Assembly: GCA_920105805.1 (NCBI GenBank)
Contig: CAKKTI010000026.1
Location: forward strand, 1 to 64,000
DNA length: 64,000 nucleotides
Source of the DNA: Condylostoma magnum
Taxonomy: Eukaryota > Ciliophora > Heterotrichea > Heterotrichida > Condylostomatidae
Reading direction: 5' to 3'
Both the position numbers and the translations under genes were made by a program. The first letter of the stretch is position 1; each line of letters opens with the position of its first letter. Under the pieces are notes generated by a model. That model was not told where the DNA came from. It saw only the letters and a program-made list of their open reading frames with translations, and did no database searches. Of the stretch, positions 23,878-36,003 are shown piece after piece.

Positions 23878-24207
23878 ATGAATGAACGGGAAAAAGCACT
23901 TCATAGGAGTTTATTGTCAGATAAGCCAAATCATTTCACTTAAGTACCTGGATTGCACAGCCTTCAATCTCCAATTATAAAGATTCATTCTTAAGAAGTG
24001 TAAAAGTATCCTTCTCAAAGAAACAGCCCCTTTAGAAATTCTTCAAATCCAAATACACCTACATTAAGAAGAGAATCAATTGATCCTAATCGACATGATC
24101 CTATCATCAATCCCATAGGAGCACCTAGGGTAAACAACAGTTCGACTTACTTCAAAGGCAAAGGAATGTCGTTATTACACGCTGGTAATTCAATTCTTAA
24201 TAGATAG
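23878..24207 (+). CDS. hypothetical small disordered protein
   Basis: 109 residues starting MNEREKALHRSLLSDKP, rich in Ser, Pro and Asn (YPSQRNSPFRNSSNPNTPT), likely phosphorylated and unstructured. It ends in TAG at 24205, 14 bp before the next ATG. Divergent from the multi-pass membrane gene (50 bp between starts). No family recognised. Confidence 0.5.
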
Positions 24208-24221
24208 ATAAATTCATAAAA

Positions 24222-24704
24222 ATGACAGATTTACTTAGTAGTTCCCAAGCTTCACTAGAAAATTCAGTAAAGATTTCTTAAAAGATGAAAGATAAAACCA
24301 TAACTCCTTTTAACTATGCTGAAGAAGACCCTTATAATAAAAACATAAATAATGATATGCTTTAACCTAATTATTAAAAGGCAATAATACAAAATTATAA
24401 CAGACAAACCAAGCTTATTTTAAACTTTATATAGTATTTCAACACCAGGGATAATGCACTAGAGTAGTTACTATATCCAGATATTTCAATTGAAATCATA
24501 GGATACACTGTAGGAGGAATAGAAGTTATTAGAATACTGGCGGAAAATATAACGATGTTTAACCCAAGTGTACTATAAATCGAGAGTACGACCAACATAG
24601 TAACAGTGGGAGGAGTTGGAAGTACAGCTATAGGCCCTACAAATTTTGTTTTAAGTGGGCAAATTCACGAGGATAAACTCATCTGTATAAAAATACTAAT
24701 TTAA
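24222..24704 (+). CDS. NTF2-like fold protein
   Basis: 160 residues. The C-terminal ~105 (LILNFIQYFNTRDNALEQLL then YPDISIEIIGYTVGG) follow the helix-then-curved-sheet pattern of NTF2/SnoaL-like proteins, ending in strands before TAA at 24702. Families with this fold range from nuclear transport factor 2 to small-molecule isomerases; the sequence does not show which. The stop is set before the NBR1 start 91 bp downstream. Confidence 0.5.
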
Positions 24705-24795
24705 TATCCATTAAAAAATGATCTTATCAGTATCTGAGCAGAATTCACACATTTTTAAGCGATTTATTTTTAAATAGTTAAAAAATAGAGGACTA

Positions 24796-25860
24796 ATGAG
24801 TCTTTCTAACTAAGCTTTAAAATTGATTTACCAAGGAGAAATCCGTAAAATGTCATCAAAGCCTGAAACAATTGAAGATCTGAATTAAATAGCAATTTCT
24901 AAATTTGGAGACTTAAAATTTTAGTTTAATTACAAGGATGATGAGGGAGACTTAATAGCAATTTCAACCACTGAGGAGCTACAAGACGCTTATTAATCTC
25001 AGATTAACCAAATATGTACCAGAATAAACGTAATAGAATCAAGTTAACAAATATACTAAGAAGAGTAAAAGGAGGAGAGAAAGCCAATTCATCATGGAGT
25101 TTAATGCAATGAATGCGAGATGGTTCCAATAGAAGGAATTAGATATAAGTGCCAAGTATGTAATAATTTTGATCTATGTGAATAATGCTACCGGACTAAT
25201 GAGCATTAACATCCTTTCGATCACTTAGAAGCTGATACTTAAAATTAATAATAACATCAAGGTTTCAACTTAGAACATATTTTAAGTAGCAAGGCCCTTC
25301 AACCTATTATTTCGCATTTACTTTAAAATCTGTAGGGAAACTACAACGGTTAAAACCTACAACAGTGTGTTTCCAATGTTCTACAGTCCAATTAGTTCTA
25401 AAATTATGTGTCATAGATTCAATAACACATACATAAAGTGAAGGTAGTTGATGATATAAAGGTAAACGATACTGATATAGTGGAGTAAGGATCTACAGTA
25501 GTAAAACTTTGAGAAGTCTAAAACACTGGTACTATATAATGGCCATCTGGGTTAAAATTGGTACTGACTAATTAAAATTTCTAGTTTTAAAGCTTCGAAA
25601 TTCACCCTATTGGTGTATTTGAAGCAACTACAATAGCATGTGAAGTCTAAATTCCCCCAATAACAGGGAGCTGTGAATTGAACTTTAAACTAGAAGCACC
25701 AGATGGGTAAAGATTCGGAAAGCTAAAGATGGTAATAAAAGTAGTTGACTCAAACGTATTCGAGCTTATGAGGATGGGATTCGATGAGGAAGTTGCTGAG
25801 AAGGGTTTACAAGAAGTAGAGGGGGATCTAAACCTAGCGATATCTAGACTTTTAGCGTAG
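24796..25860 (+). CDS. NBR1: NBR1-type selective autophagy receptor
   Basis: 354 residues with the full NBR1 order. PB1 (about 1-85): basic face LKLIYQGEIRKM and acidic OPCA-like YKDDEGDLIAISTTEEL. ZZ zinc finger (about 100-145): CNECEMVPIEGIRYKCQVC, then CEQCY and His. FW domain (about 225-315): STVVKLWEVQNTGTIQWP, with Trp as TGA. C-terminal UBA (about 320-354): FELMRMGFDEEVAEKGL. NBR1 links ubiquitinated cargo to Atg8 at the phagophore. I cannot point to a certain Atg8-interacting motif. An alternative start at 24718 would add 26 residues. Stop TAG at 25858. Confidence 0.92.
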
Positions 25861-25894
25861 GTTAATCAAAACTTTTAGTATATTTGCTGTAAAA

Positions 25895-26155
25895 ATGGAA
25901 AATAAACGCTAGATACACTTCGATCTATACTAGAATACTTTTTATAACTAGTAATTAATCTAAAACTAGCTAGAAGACACAAAACTGAATCCAATACAGC
26001 GTCGTAAATGCGAGTACAAGTTGAAACTAAACAGAAAGAAAGCATAAAAGGTTGAATCCTATAAATCTCATAGTTTATACCAAGAAACGATATCATTGTA
26101 TTTACCAGGGCAATGTATAGTACCTTTACATATAATAAAAAAACATAACATTTAG
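25895..26155 (+). CDS. hypothetical small basic protein
   Basis: 86 residues, starting MENKRQIHFDLYQNTFYN with a basic core (PIQRRKCEYKLKLNRKKAQK). TAG at 26153 is taken as the stop. It fits exactly between NBR1 (34 bp) and the convergent coiled-coil gene. Coding composition is good, but there is no homology to confirm it. Confidence 0.45.
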
Positions 26156-26159
26156 TATA

Positions 26160-26939
26160 TCAATTATAATTCCTAGGTGTTGAACTTGCGTCTCTGGATC
26201 TCGAAGGTGTAGTTATTTCTTACGACGTGTTTAACGAGGGGTCAAAACTGCTAAAGGACCCAATGGACATAGAAGACACGTCGCTTAGTTCATCCGGCTC
26301 TATTTTCCGTGCTAGCTCCTCATTCTCCTGCACTAGTCTATGCTAATTTCTCTATAATTGCCTGTACAGACTCTTATACTTAAGCATCTCTCGCTTAGCT
26401 ATCTTCATATTGTGCCTAATTTTCTAATATTCCGACATTTAACGAACAGTTGGGTCGTTGGCTGTCAGTTCTCTACTATTTTCACTATCACTGCTCATGG
26501 AAGAATCTAATAGAATCTCATGCTCGGACTCTGACTATCCCTAGCTTACTTATCATTTCCTTTACAGCTCCCTGTATAAAACTTACAATTGTTCTGATAT
26601 AGACTAAGCAAGTTAGTCACTTAGATTTGAAACAATGCAATCCTCTTCTTATTCTAAAGTATTTTTTAGAGAGTCCTGCTCTGATATATAAGAATGAATT
26701 CGTTATTAGAGCATGTTTAGAATCGAGTCATCTTAGAATCCTAAGGACTTAGCATCAGATAACTATAATTATTTTAGCCTATCTTTCAAATTATTAGTCA
26801 AAATCGAAGAGCTTTGCAGTACTTGTCTCCTATAGTTGTCATTTTACCTCAATTCTTTATTTAGTTTTACCTCCAATTTCTTCCTTTTGGCCCTTTCCTC
26901 AAAGATTTGTCTTTACATTTCCTCAATTGTATTTTCCAT
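26160..26939 (-). CDS. coiled-coil protein with Ser-rich tail
   Basis: 259 residues: MENTIEEMQRQIFEERAKRK and further long heptad-bearing helices. Middle and end have acidic Ser clusters (LLDSSMSSDSENSREL; SDVSSMSIGSFSSFDP) typical of phosphorylated centrosomal or Golgi coiled-coil proteins. Its ATG lies 22 bases after the PARP stop. The end is either TGA at 26160 or the in-frame TAA about 25 codons earlier. If TGA is the stop, this is the only gene here that clearly uses it. Confidence 0.6.
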
Positions 26940-26961
26940 TTTTTTATAAATTTTACTAAAC

Positions 26962-29900
26962 TTACTTAAATTGTATCAAGTATCTCATTCTTACTTGATC
27001 TGATTTGTATACGATATACTCGTTATGAGATAACATGTAATACTGGTTATTTTTATTGGGATTAGGAGCACTTATAATAGGACCAGTTGGCACTTAAACA
27101 CCGTCCTTAAGATAAACATTTTGACTTGGATCTGGAATTTATTACCCTAACCCTTTAACACTCATATACCCACTAGGAAGTTTTTGTATATTTTCTGCTT
27201 AGTACTTCTATAGCATCTTTCCCACCACAACTTCGCATGCTAACACAAAATGTGTGTTACTTTAATCCTACACCTAAAACATTAAACCACTTGATGTATA
27301 GTTTTAACTCTTTGAAAAACAATCAGCAAAGTAAATTCCACTTCCAAACATTCCACCGTAGTTGAGTCCAAGGGACTGAGGAGTTCTGAGACCTTGGTTT
27401 AAAATACTTAAAAAGTTAACACTTGAACTACCATGCCAAAGCAGCATTTTTTAGTGATTGTTAGAGTACTTGGAAATCCTTTCAAACTCTCCTTCACGTT
27501 CTAGTTTAAAAATGTTTACAATTTGGATATTTGAGGACTGCTTTGCATACTGGCTTAAAATCCTGAACTCTTATGAGTCTTTGCTCAGTACTTCCAGATT
27601 TAATCTTAAAGCGTTGTATATGTAGTCTAAGGGATTTAGTTGTTTTATCTGGTTCCAGGCACCTAGTATCATTTTACTGGCACATTCGCAGTTGTATAAA
27701 GTTTCTATGAAATCTAGTTTTTAGTTTATTTCATGTTCTCTTTGAATAGGGGGAACTGGGCTGTGTTCATAGCCTTTTAAGGGAATTAACTCGTAGAATT
27801 AGTTGCTTAGGTCGTATATCTGCTCCTTTAGCTGCAGCATTAGGTCTTAATTCTTAGTTTTGTTTAATTTATCAATAATAGGAGCTAAATCTATCAATAT
27901 TTCCTTAGCTTCTTCTATTACTTCCTTTGATAACACTGAAAAGTTCATTATGTTAGTATTCACGTTTATATTATTAAAGTAATTGTTAAACACTTTCACA
28001 TCAGCTAAATATCCTAGGAGTTATTGCACATCTTTGTCTAATTATGATTATTAGCAAGTTTTAAGATCGAATTTCTTTAGGAAATCATTATAATTCACGT
28101 TATTTTCTATAATTTTCACTAATTTGTACTTTTTGGGTACTTTTTTGAATTCATTGCCCCATTCATTTCCTGATTTTTACTTGAAAATCTTATTGAATTC
28201 TGCTTCAGCTTCTTCTCTTACTGAAAACGGTGTTCTTTGATAAGCTCCAGTTTCTCCAATTCTCCCCCACCTAGTGAATACTACATACACTCCTCGATTC
28301 ATATCATGCAGCAATTGCATCCGATAGAATAAATAAGCTGAATATGGGCCATGTTGTAGATCTACTCTTACCATGTGAATATCATAATCATCAACTACCT
28401 CATAGGTTGGTCCAAATTACCCAACAGAGTCTGGCTCTTTTACACTCTTCTACACATTCTTTACTTCCAGTTGTTATTTCAGATAAGTGTCAGCATCTTG
28501 TATGTAATCCAGCTATTAAAATTGATCGACATATGGATTAGGATCATCAACTTCCATTATGTCTTCTGCAAGTCCTATTGAATCTAGGTAGTTTTTAATA
28601 ATCCATGATTTCTGCATAAATGCATGGTAATAGAGAGAGTTTCCTTGGTTATCTCTATTGCTTAAATCAGCTCCTTTTTCTACTAAAATCTTTAAAAGTT
28701 CTAAGTTTTCATACGAGCCAGCTGGGAAGGGAGATATAACGTAATTTAGAGCATTTAGCCCTTCTTTTGACCTTTAGTTAATCTAGTCCTAGTCCATATA
28801 TGAAATAATTCCCTTTACAATCTCTGTATTATTAGACTTAATAGCATGAATAAGTGGTGTTTATCCTTCAGAATCAGGTTCTAAGAAACTAGCTCCATTG
28901 TTTATAAGCCAAATTATCAGCCTCAACTCAGCCTTTTGCTCAATTGAATGAATTAAAAGAGTCACTAGTCTTTCTCCTTACTTAAACTTAACATTTAAGT
29001 CAACTCCTGCGTTTTTCAATGCTTCAATTGTCCCCATTGAATTCAGGATTCTTTGCTTTTTAACAGCGAGAACTATAGGAGTTTACCCTTTATTATCCTC
29101 TTAATTAGCAGAGCATCCGTTAGTACTTAAGAAATTGATCAAGTATATGAATTAGTTCTTAGCCGCATAGTGCATTGGATTCCTTCCAAACACATCTTAT
29201 AAATCCATACCTACTCCCCTTCTCAATAGCTTTTACCCAATAGCAGTTAAATGTTATTGACTGCTTTACATTCCAAAGATGGCCAATGTATGGAACAGGT
29301 TCTACTTTTCCTTATTAGTTCTTTAAACCACAGTATCATCCCCCACCTTAGCCAGTAAGGTTAACACTAACTAAAACTTATGTTAATTCATTGAATCCTG
29401 CATAGCTAGCATATAATCATACCCTTTATACAAAATCAAGTATGCCAGTCCTTACCACCCTTTAATAATAGCAGCTTTGAATAACGTATAAGTTCCTTCC
29501 TCCAAACTAGAAGTTTATGCTTAATTTCCATATGGGGAGTAGGAGAACATTCCAAATTGATTATATCCTCCATAATTATCTTGTTTATTTTACTTGTTTT
29601 CCTTTTTCTTCGGAATCACTAAATCAATCAAACAATCTGCTCCTTATTACACCAACATCACAGCATAGTTGACATGGTTGCATTGAATAGACAGTCCAAG
29701 TGCTGTGTTTCCATCCAGATCCTTTAAGTTCAAATCAGCCCCACTGTTAATAAGCATCATACTGGAAGTAAGTGCACCTCTTCGGGCTGCGTAGTGTAAA
29801 GGTGTTCTGTTTCAGTTGTCTTACAAATTAGCATTTACCCCAGGCCGACCACAGGCCGAGGACACTGTTTCTATTGGATCAATATTCTCAAAATCATTAG

Positions 29901-32900
29901 GTTTTCCAATTTTAACAAAAGCGTAGTGTAAAGGAGAACGATTTCTACAGTCCAATGCATTTATATCACCTCCATACTCCAATAGCAAAGATTCTAGCTC
30001 AAAAGAAGCATTCTCATGTACCTCTGCGTTGTTGAAAGCGTGGTGAAGGGGTGTTCGTTTCTTCAGGTCAGGGATGTTAGGGCTGACTCCAGCGTCAAGC
30101 AGTATCTATACAATTTCTAGGTTTTTAGATATAACAGACTCTCGTAGTGGAGACTAGCCCTTTATGTCGTGTATATCACCCAGAGCGCCGTTTTAGAGTA
30201 GAAGTTGTACCAGATTGCCCATTTAGGAAGAACTGGCTATAAGCAGAGGGGTTTGGCCTTGTATATTCGCTAGATTTGGATCTGCACCTCTCTGTAGTAG
30301 CTAATTCGAATAGTTATACTAGTTCAATTATACAGACTTAAAAAGAGGAGTTTGGCCTTAGTAGGATCGTTAGTTGATGTCTTATGTTTAGTTTAAAATT
30401 TTATTAAAGACTTCCTGGTCCCTTGAGGAAATTGCGAGATGTAAGGGAGTTTCTAGACCGATATTAGAGAACTCATTTCATATTTGATTACCGTCTATAT
30501 CTGTAATGAAGTAGTTAGACTCGTCAAAGGTGGTATGGTAATACATTGATTGTTATTTCTCATGCTATGATTTCGCTTCTTCGTACTCTTGTTTGATCAA
30601 ATCCGGATTTTCTGCATATTTTTTCAGTTTTCCTACCTTTTGGTTAAAATCTGCACCATTTTGAGAGAATAGATCGAGTATGTTTAAGAACTGATTTAGA
30701 ACTACATTATAGCGTTCAGTAGCGCGTCTATTTATTTCTAGTTAATTCAATTGTATAGCATTTGACTATATAAATGTATCAGAGTCAAAATCTTAACCAA
30801 ATGTAGCCCGCTTTTTTGGAGCTGCTACTTTTAGAGCTGCCATTTTTGTAGCTTTTCTTGGTATTTTACCTCCGAAAGTTTTTCTTGCTGTTTATTTAGT
30901 TCTTGCACCTCCAAATAGTCCAGTTGATTAAAATGGTGAGTTAAATCCCTGTTACAGATTGATTGCAGTATCTGATTGTTAAAATAGAGGATTGCTGTCT
31001 ATTAGTTCCTAGGCTGATTTCCCTCCGTTAATTTGTTTCACAGCCTCGTTGTATTCATCATAGGCCTTGTTTTTCTCTTCACTGTATATTGTATTGTAAA
31101 CTCTGGATGCTCGTTCTATGTAGCTCTCTATTAAACTGTGAAGAGATGTTTTCCCCCAATCGTTGACATAAGGAATACAGAATTTAGCCAGATCACTGTT
31201 TTTTAGTATATTTTCCAATGAAGGGAATGTTTAGGGTTCAAATTGTGATAATTTATGCAGAATAGTTTCCTAGTTCTTACTAACTTAGTACATATCAGCT
31301 CCTTTGTCAATAAGTAATTCGATCAAAATAGAATTGTTATGCTCAAATGCTTTAAACAACGGTGATTATCCTGCTTTATCCTATATGTCAATTTCAGCGC
31401 CGTTATCTATCAAAATCTCAGCAATCCTTACCATTAGATCATTATACTCTTACTACATCTATTAAATCTCTTCTTTACCATGATTTCCAAACACTTGGAG
31501 CTTAGGCACCATACACAGGTGATGAAGAGGAGTCAGTCCTGAGAAATCAGCTAGATTCACATCAGCTTACTTATGTTATAATAAGTACATAATCATATCA
31601 ATGCTTTCCGTATTAATCTAACTCGCACTCTACGACAACAACGTCCTTCCATTATCATCCTTGCAATCTACATTAACTCCAGGCTCATTGAGCAATCTCA
31701 TTACAATTCCATTTTACCCTTTCAGCATAGCAACAAGTAAAGGCTCTAATTTCCAATCATTTTCTGCATTTTTATCAGCTCCATACTTCAACAGTACTTC
31801 TAGGCACTCTATCCACCCATACCCAGCCGCATAGTGCAGGGCTGAGTTCTTAGAACTATCAGGCTCATTAATAGGAGAGCCTTTTTACAACAGTAGACTC
31901 ACTACATGTGTCCATCCATTCCTCACTGCCCAAATAAGAGGTGTCCTTCTGCACTTATCCTTACTGGTAGTCCTTGCCTTATTCTCAATCAAAAACTCAC
32001 ACAATTCATAATTCCCAGCAGAGGCTGCAAACATCAATGGTGTTTTTCTATCAGTTCCCGGCTGATTCACATTAGCCCCGTAGTTTAACAGTACTTTAAT
32101 AACCTCAATACCTCCATTTTGAGCGGCATAATGTATAGCTGCCATGCCCTCCCTTCCCTTAGCATTTACATTGACCCCAGCTTTCAGTAGCACCTCCGCT
32201 GCCTCAGGTCTGTTGTACTTTCCACTTAACATTATAGGAGTTACTCTTAGTCGGTCCATATCATTAGGATTTGCACCTCTTTTGAGAAGCATTTCCACTG
32301 CTCCAGGGCCTGGGGAAGCTGCAGCGTAGTGAATAGGTCGTCTTTATTAAAAATCAGCATATCCAATATCATCCGTCTGGTTTAAAAGAGTCTCAAGATG
32401 CTTGGTATCAGGGTTAATGCATGCTACGTGTAAAGGAGCAATGCTGTAATTTTCTATAGGCTTTTTAGTTATTGAAGGCTTTTTAAAGGCAGACAAATTA
32501 CCCTTTTTCAGTACTTGTTCATGCAAGAAGTTAAAGCCGTACCCTCCCCGCTTGTTCATATACGTTATGAGGTCTTTAGCCAAACCTACGTTACCTGATC
32601 GTACTACATTGCCGATGGTCATTGCTATTTAGTTAGTAATAAAGTCACTATCATTCAGAATTGTGTTAATACAATCCTCGTGGGCAATTGGCAGCACATT
32701 TTGTAAAAAGAAGTCGTCGAATTAGTAGTGACGTTTGTTCGTCCAGTCGAATAAAAGAGCATTGTTACCTTCACGGCCACCACGGGACATTTAGACTGTT
32801 CTAGTAACAACTCCGAAGGCCTCAATGCCAACATGTCCGGTTTAAACTACCCCGAGTTATGGTTGTTGCTCATGAGCTAGTTTCTTAGGAGGCTTTTTGA

Positions 32901-33655
32901 GCAGTTTGAGAAATTCTTTTATCATTTTGATGTCTTTGTTAAATATCGCTAGTTCCAAAGGTGTATATTTGAAGTCTGGGCTTCATATGGGATTTATTTC
33001 TGAAATTTTTCTTTCTGAGGATATAATGCTCTTAAGTAGTGTAAAATTACTAGTTATTACGGCTCTATGCAGATTTTTATTGTTCATTTAGGTAGAAATG
33101 CTCCAGTCTGGTTTATTATCCTTTCCGCTAAACATTTTTGTCTCGCTTATAAGTTTAACATCAGGGTTGAATACTCCTCTTTTGTATGTTGTTACTTTTT
33201 TACCCTTGACCTTAGGTACTTTAGCCTTTTTAGCTCTCTTTGCAGGTTTCAAGTCTTCCTCACTTTCAATCTCTGATTCAATCTCTAAATTTTTTATTAT
33301 GTCATTGTATTGTTTTTTAGTGATTCTGAACTTGTCACCTTGGGGCTTTAAGTCAATTTCATCGTCTATTTCACTNNNNNNNNNNNNNNNNNNNNNNNNN
33401 NNNNNNNNNNNNNNNNNNNNNNNNNNNNNNNNNNNNNNNNNNNNNNNNNNNNNNNNNNNNNNNNNNNNNNNNNNNGCATGGAACAAACTTGGCTTTAGGA
33501 GTGACTGTTTTGTCTATTATATAGAGTTAAAATGTGCTGCCCTGGTGTTTTACTAGCCCTTGGCCTTAGACAAAGCCTTCTAATATTGCTGATCTCTCTA
33601 TTATTGGTGTAGGGGGATTTCTATTGCGTGTAGAACGTCTGGGTGTTTAGCTCAT
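26962..33655 (-). CDS. giant ankyrin-WGR-PARP with internal histone H3-tail mimic
   Basis: About 2,219 residues if the scaffold gap is 66 nt. Order: N-terminal basic module (1-~165, also found fused to a piggyBac transposase at 34168-36003); ankyrin block 1 (about 390-780); H3-tail-like segment (906-939); ankyrin block 2 (about 1050-1670); WGR (about 1750-1815, FTRWGRIGETGAYQ); PARP regulatory helices (from about 1855); catalytic domain. The H-Y-E triad of true polymerases is present: LLWHGSS (~2061), GSGIYFAD (~2095), NEYIVY (~2199). WGR-PARPs sense DNA breaks and poly-ADP-ribosylate chromatin proteins. Two TGA codons are Trp, one in the ankyrin motif DNWNRTPLH. Stop TAA at 26962, right after the natural PARP end. 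Confidence 0.93.
30805..30906 (-). other. histone H3 N-terminal tail mimic within the PARP
   Basis: Residues 906-939 begin ARTKQTARKTFGGKIPRK. The first nine residues equal H3 residues 1-9, and GGK-x-PRK equals H3 12-18 apart from Ile for Ala15. It continues ATKMAALKVAAPKKRA, parallel to H3 ATKAARKSAP...KKP. It lies between the ankyrin blocks, preceded by STGLFGG. Lysines equivalent to K4, K9, K14, K18 and K23 are present. Confidence 0.9.
33376..33475. other. assembly gap (100 N)
   Basis: A scaffold gap inside the PARP N-terminal module. The homologous segment in the duplicated copy (near 35757-35822) is 66 nt long. A 66-nt filler makes the whole PARP gene a multiple of three. Confidence 0.95.
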
Positions 33656-33959
33656 TTTTTTATTATAGCAAATTCACAGATAATTACAGAATAAATGGTA
33701 AGAGGCTAGGAAAGGTTGTATTAGAGGTATTTAAGTATAGCTGTTTATTATTGTATAAAGAAGGGCTAATTTTAAGGCCAGTTATTTAATTTAGTTATTA
33801 AAATATGTATTTATTTAGACTCATAACGCATTTCATTATGTAGCCAACTTATTCGTTAATATTATGTAATACAAGGCTAAAATCATCTGCCTCTATAAAT
33901 CTTTAGTTCATTGTCACCGACCCATTACGTCTATGAGTAAAAATAGGATATTAAACATA

Positions 33960-34085
33960 GATAAACTCTTTCAACCCAAAGAAGTCTATTAAAATCAGCT
34001 CGTTCAAGTCAAACTTCCCTCTACCTTACAAGAACTTAAATAAAACAGCTTAATAAGCTACACAATCAGCTACAGCAAATGCTTT
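33960..34085 (+). pseudogene. truncated 5' fragment of the EF-hand gene
   Basis: Bases matching the first ~60 codons of the 36317 gene (TCAACCCAAAGAAG..., TCAGCTCGTTCAAGT) with deletions and a disturbed frame. It is cut off where the piggyBac part begins. It is a remnant of the segmental duplication. Confidence 0.7.
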
Positions 34086-34167
34086 TAAGACAACTTAACT
34101 ATTTCTTTTAGCGTAAATATGCAATCTAATTAAACTTTTATAAAATAAATGCAGTTTTTATACTAAA

Positions 34168-36003
34168 TTAAAAGGATATCTTTTTATGATAAAGGTAAAA
34201 ACACTTAAGATGTAATGGAACATCACATTTTACACATTCATTCTTCGTACTTGATTTAATACCATTGTTGTAGCAGTAATAACACTTTGCAAACCTATCA
34301 ATTCTTCCTATTTTATGGCTTTCTTCCTTATCTTATAAATCTTTATTAGGCTGTTTGATTTGCTTAACAACAGGTTAATAGCCTGTAAATAACTAAGCAA
34401 GTATTAATCTGAACTGCTTTTGCTTTATTTATTTCTTAGCATGCTTGTTATACACTATAAGAGCATTAAAAATAGCGATGTCAATGAAATAAGCAAAACA
34501 GTTTTTCCATCATTTCAAAAAACGATGTTTATACCTGTAATAGGAGATATTCTAATCAAGCATATCTACCCCTCCCATTGTCTTATTGTAAAAGTTAATT
34601 ATTTCCGGCTTTATTGACCCCTTTCTGTGTCTAGTCAAGCTTGGGCCTATCCAATTTGATATTGCTAACACTTTTGCCTTATCATGAAATGCCAAAAGTG
34701 TTAGTTCATCTTACTCTCAAAACTAAAATTCTTGATATTTCAGTCCTTTTAAAGCATTGTTCAAATCTATTGGCAGGCCTTTGGCTCCTTTCCTCATTGT
34801 TCCTAGAAATTTAATCCCTCTTTTATTTAGTTTCTTTACTAGATCAATAGAAGTATATCAGTTGTCTGTTGTAAGGGTTATTTCATAATCTTCAAGTCCT
34901 TCAGTTAAATTTAGAACTACATTATAAGGGCTGAACTATTAACCACCAGAATAAAATAGGTAGCGATAAGCATAGCCAGTATTAGAGTCGCATAGTACAA
35001 ACATTTTAAAACCTCATTTGTTATTTTTAGCAGGATTAAATTGTTTATATTTGTGTCTACCTTTGAAAGGAATAATCGATTCATCAATACACAAATTATG
35101 CATTTCTTAATTGCTCGCTATTATTCCTTTTTATAGATATCTGTCCATTATTTCTACTTTCTCAAAATTTTCTGGTGCTTCGCTATAAGATAATTTTAGA
35201 AACTATGATATATTGGTGAATTCGTTCTTGCTCATTACTGTATTAATAAATTTGTCATCTCAGTATTTTTTCTTTCAATGGTCAAATAAGCTTGGCCTCC
35301 TGCATATACCCATATTAATTATTACGCCTATATAGCGCAATATATCGTCTGCATCTAGGTATTTAAATTACTTAGCATTTGAAGGAAGCTTTTATAGGCA
35401 GGAAGTTTTTAGCTCAAAATTCTGATTTGTTGCCTGAGCTATTTCTTTAAAGCATTCATAGGGAAGCATTTAAAAGAAGCAATCTATTGGCTAAATGCTA
35501 TCGATAATCCTTAAGTCCTCATCAGTAACTGTTTAAATAGGGTTGCTATTGAATTCTGGAGTAACCCTTTATCAAACCCCATTAGGCACATAATCTGATT
35601 CGTTTATATTAAATACATTCATTTTAGCTTTCTTTACTGGTTTCAAGTCTTCCTCACTTTCAATCTCTAAATTTTTTATTATGTCATTGTATTGTTTTTT
35701 AGTGATTCTGAACTTGTCACCTTGGGGCTTTAAGTCAATTTCATCGTCTATTTCACTTGGCCTTAGTTTAGCTGCTTTTGATTTCTTGTATACTAATTTT
35801 CCACCTGATTCCTCCAGCATACTGCATGGAACAAACTTGGCTTTAGGAGTGACTGTTTTGTCTATTATATAGAGTTAAAATGTGCTGCCCTGGTGTTTTA
35901 CTAGCCCTTGGCCTTAGACAAAACCTTCTAATATTGCTGATCTCTTTATTATTGGTATAAGGAGATTTCTATTGCATGTAGAATCTATGACTGTTTAGCT
36001 CAT
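34168..36003 (-). CDS. piggyBac transposase fused to the PARP N-terminal module
   Basis: 611 residues in one open frame. Residues 1-~127 are near-identical to the PARP N-terminus (VKHQGSTFQLYIIDKTVTPK, RITKKQYNDIIKNLEIESE). From Met128 (MNVFNINESDYVPNGV) it is a complete piggyBac transposase. Catalytic Asp candidates are D307 (CIDESIIPFKGR), D380 (TTDNWYTS) and D480 (GGVDMLDQN). KNNKWGFKMFVLCDS and the C-terminal cysteine-rich domain (CYYCYNN ... CVKCDVPLHLKC) are also present. piggyBac proteins cut and rejoin DNA at TTAA. Domesticated members excise eliminated DNA in Paramecium and Tetrahymena. I see no terminal inverted repeats. Whether the long fusion or only the Met128 product is made is unknown. 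Stop TAA at 34168. Confidence 0.9.

Larger units (their letters stand above)
33242..34085. repeat. segmental duplication, copy 1
   Basis: PARP N-terminal codons, the PARP 5' region and a truncated 5' end of the neighbouring EF-hand gene. It aligns with 35637-36490 in the same orientation, with increasing divergence away from the coding part. The two copies flank the piggyBac transposase body. Confidence 0.85.

Noticed and set aside
33098-33556. Plus-strand open frame across the N gap
   Set aside because: Antisense to the PARP N-terminal module; the minus strand has clear homology and a duplicated copy.
34085-35637. Terminal inverted repeats and TTAA duplications of a complete piggyBac element
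   Set aside because: No matching inverted ends were visible by eye around the transposase body. AT-rich flanks contain many TTAA by chance, so I make no claim.
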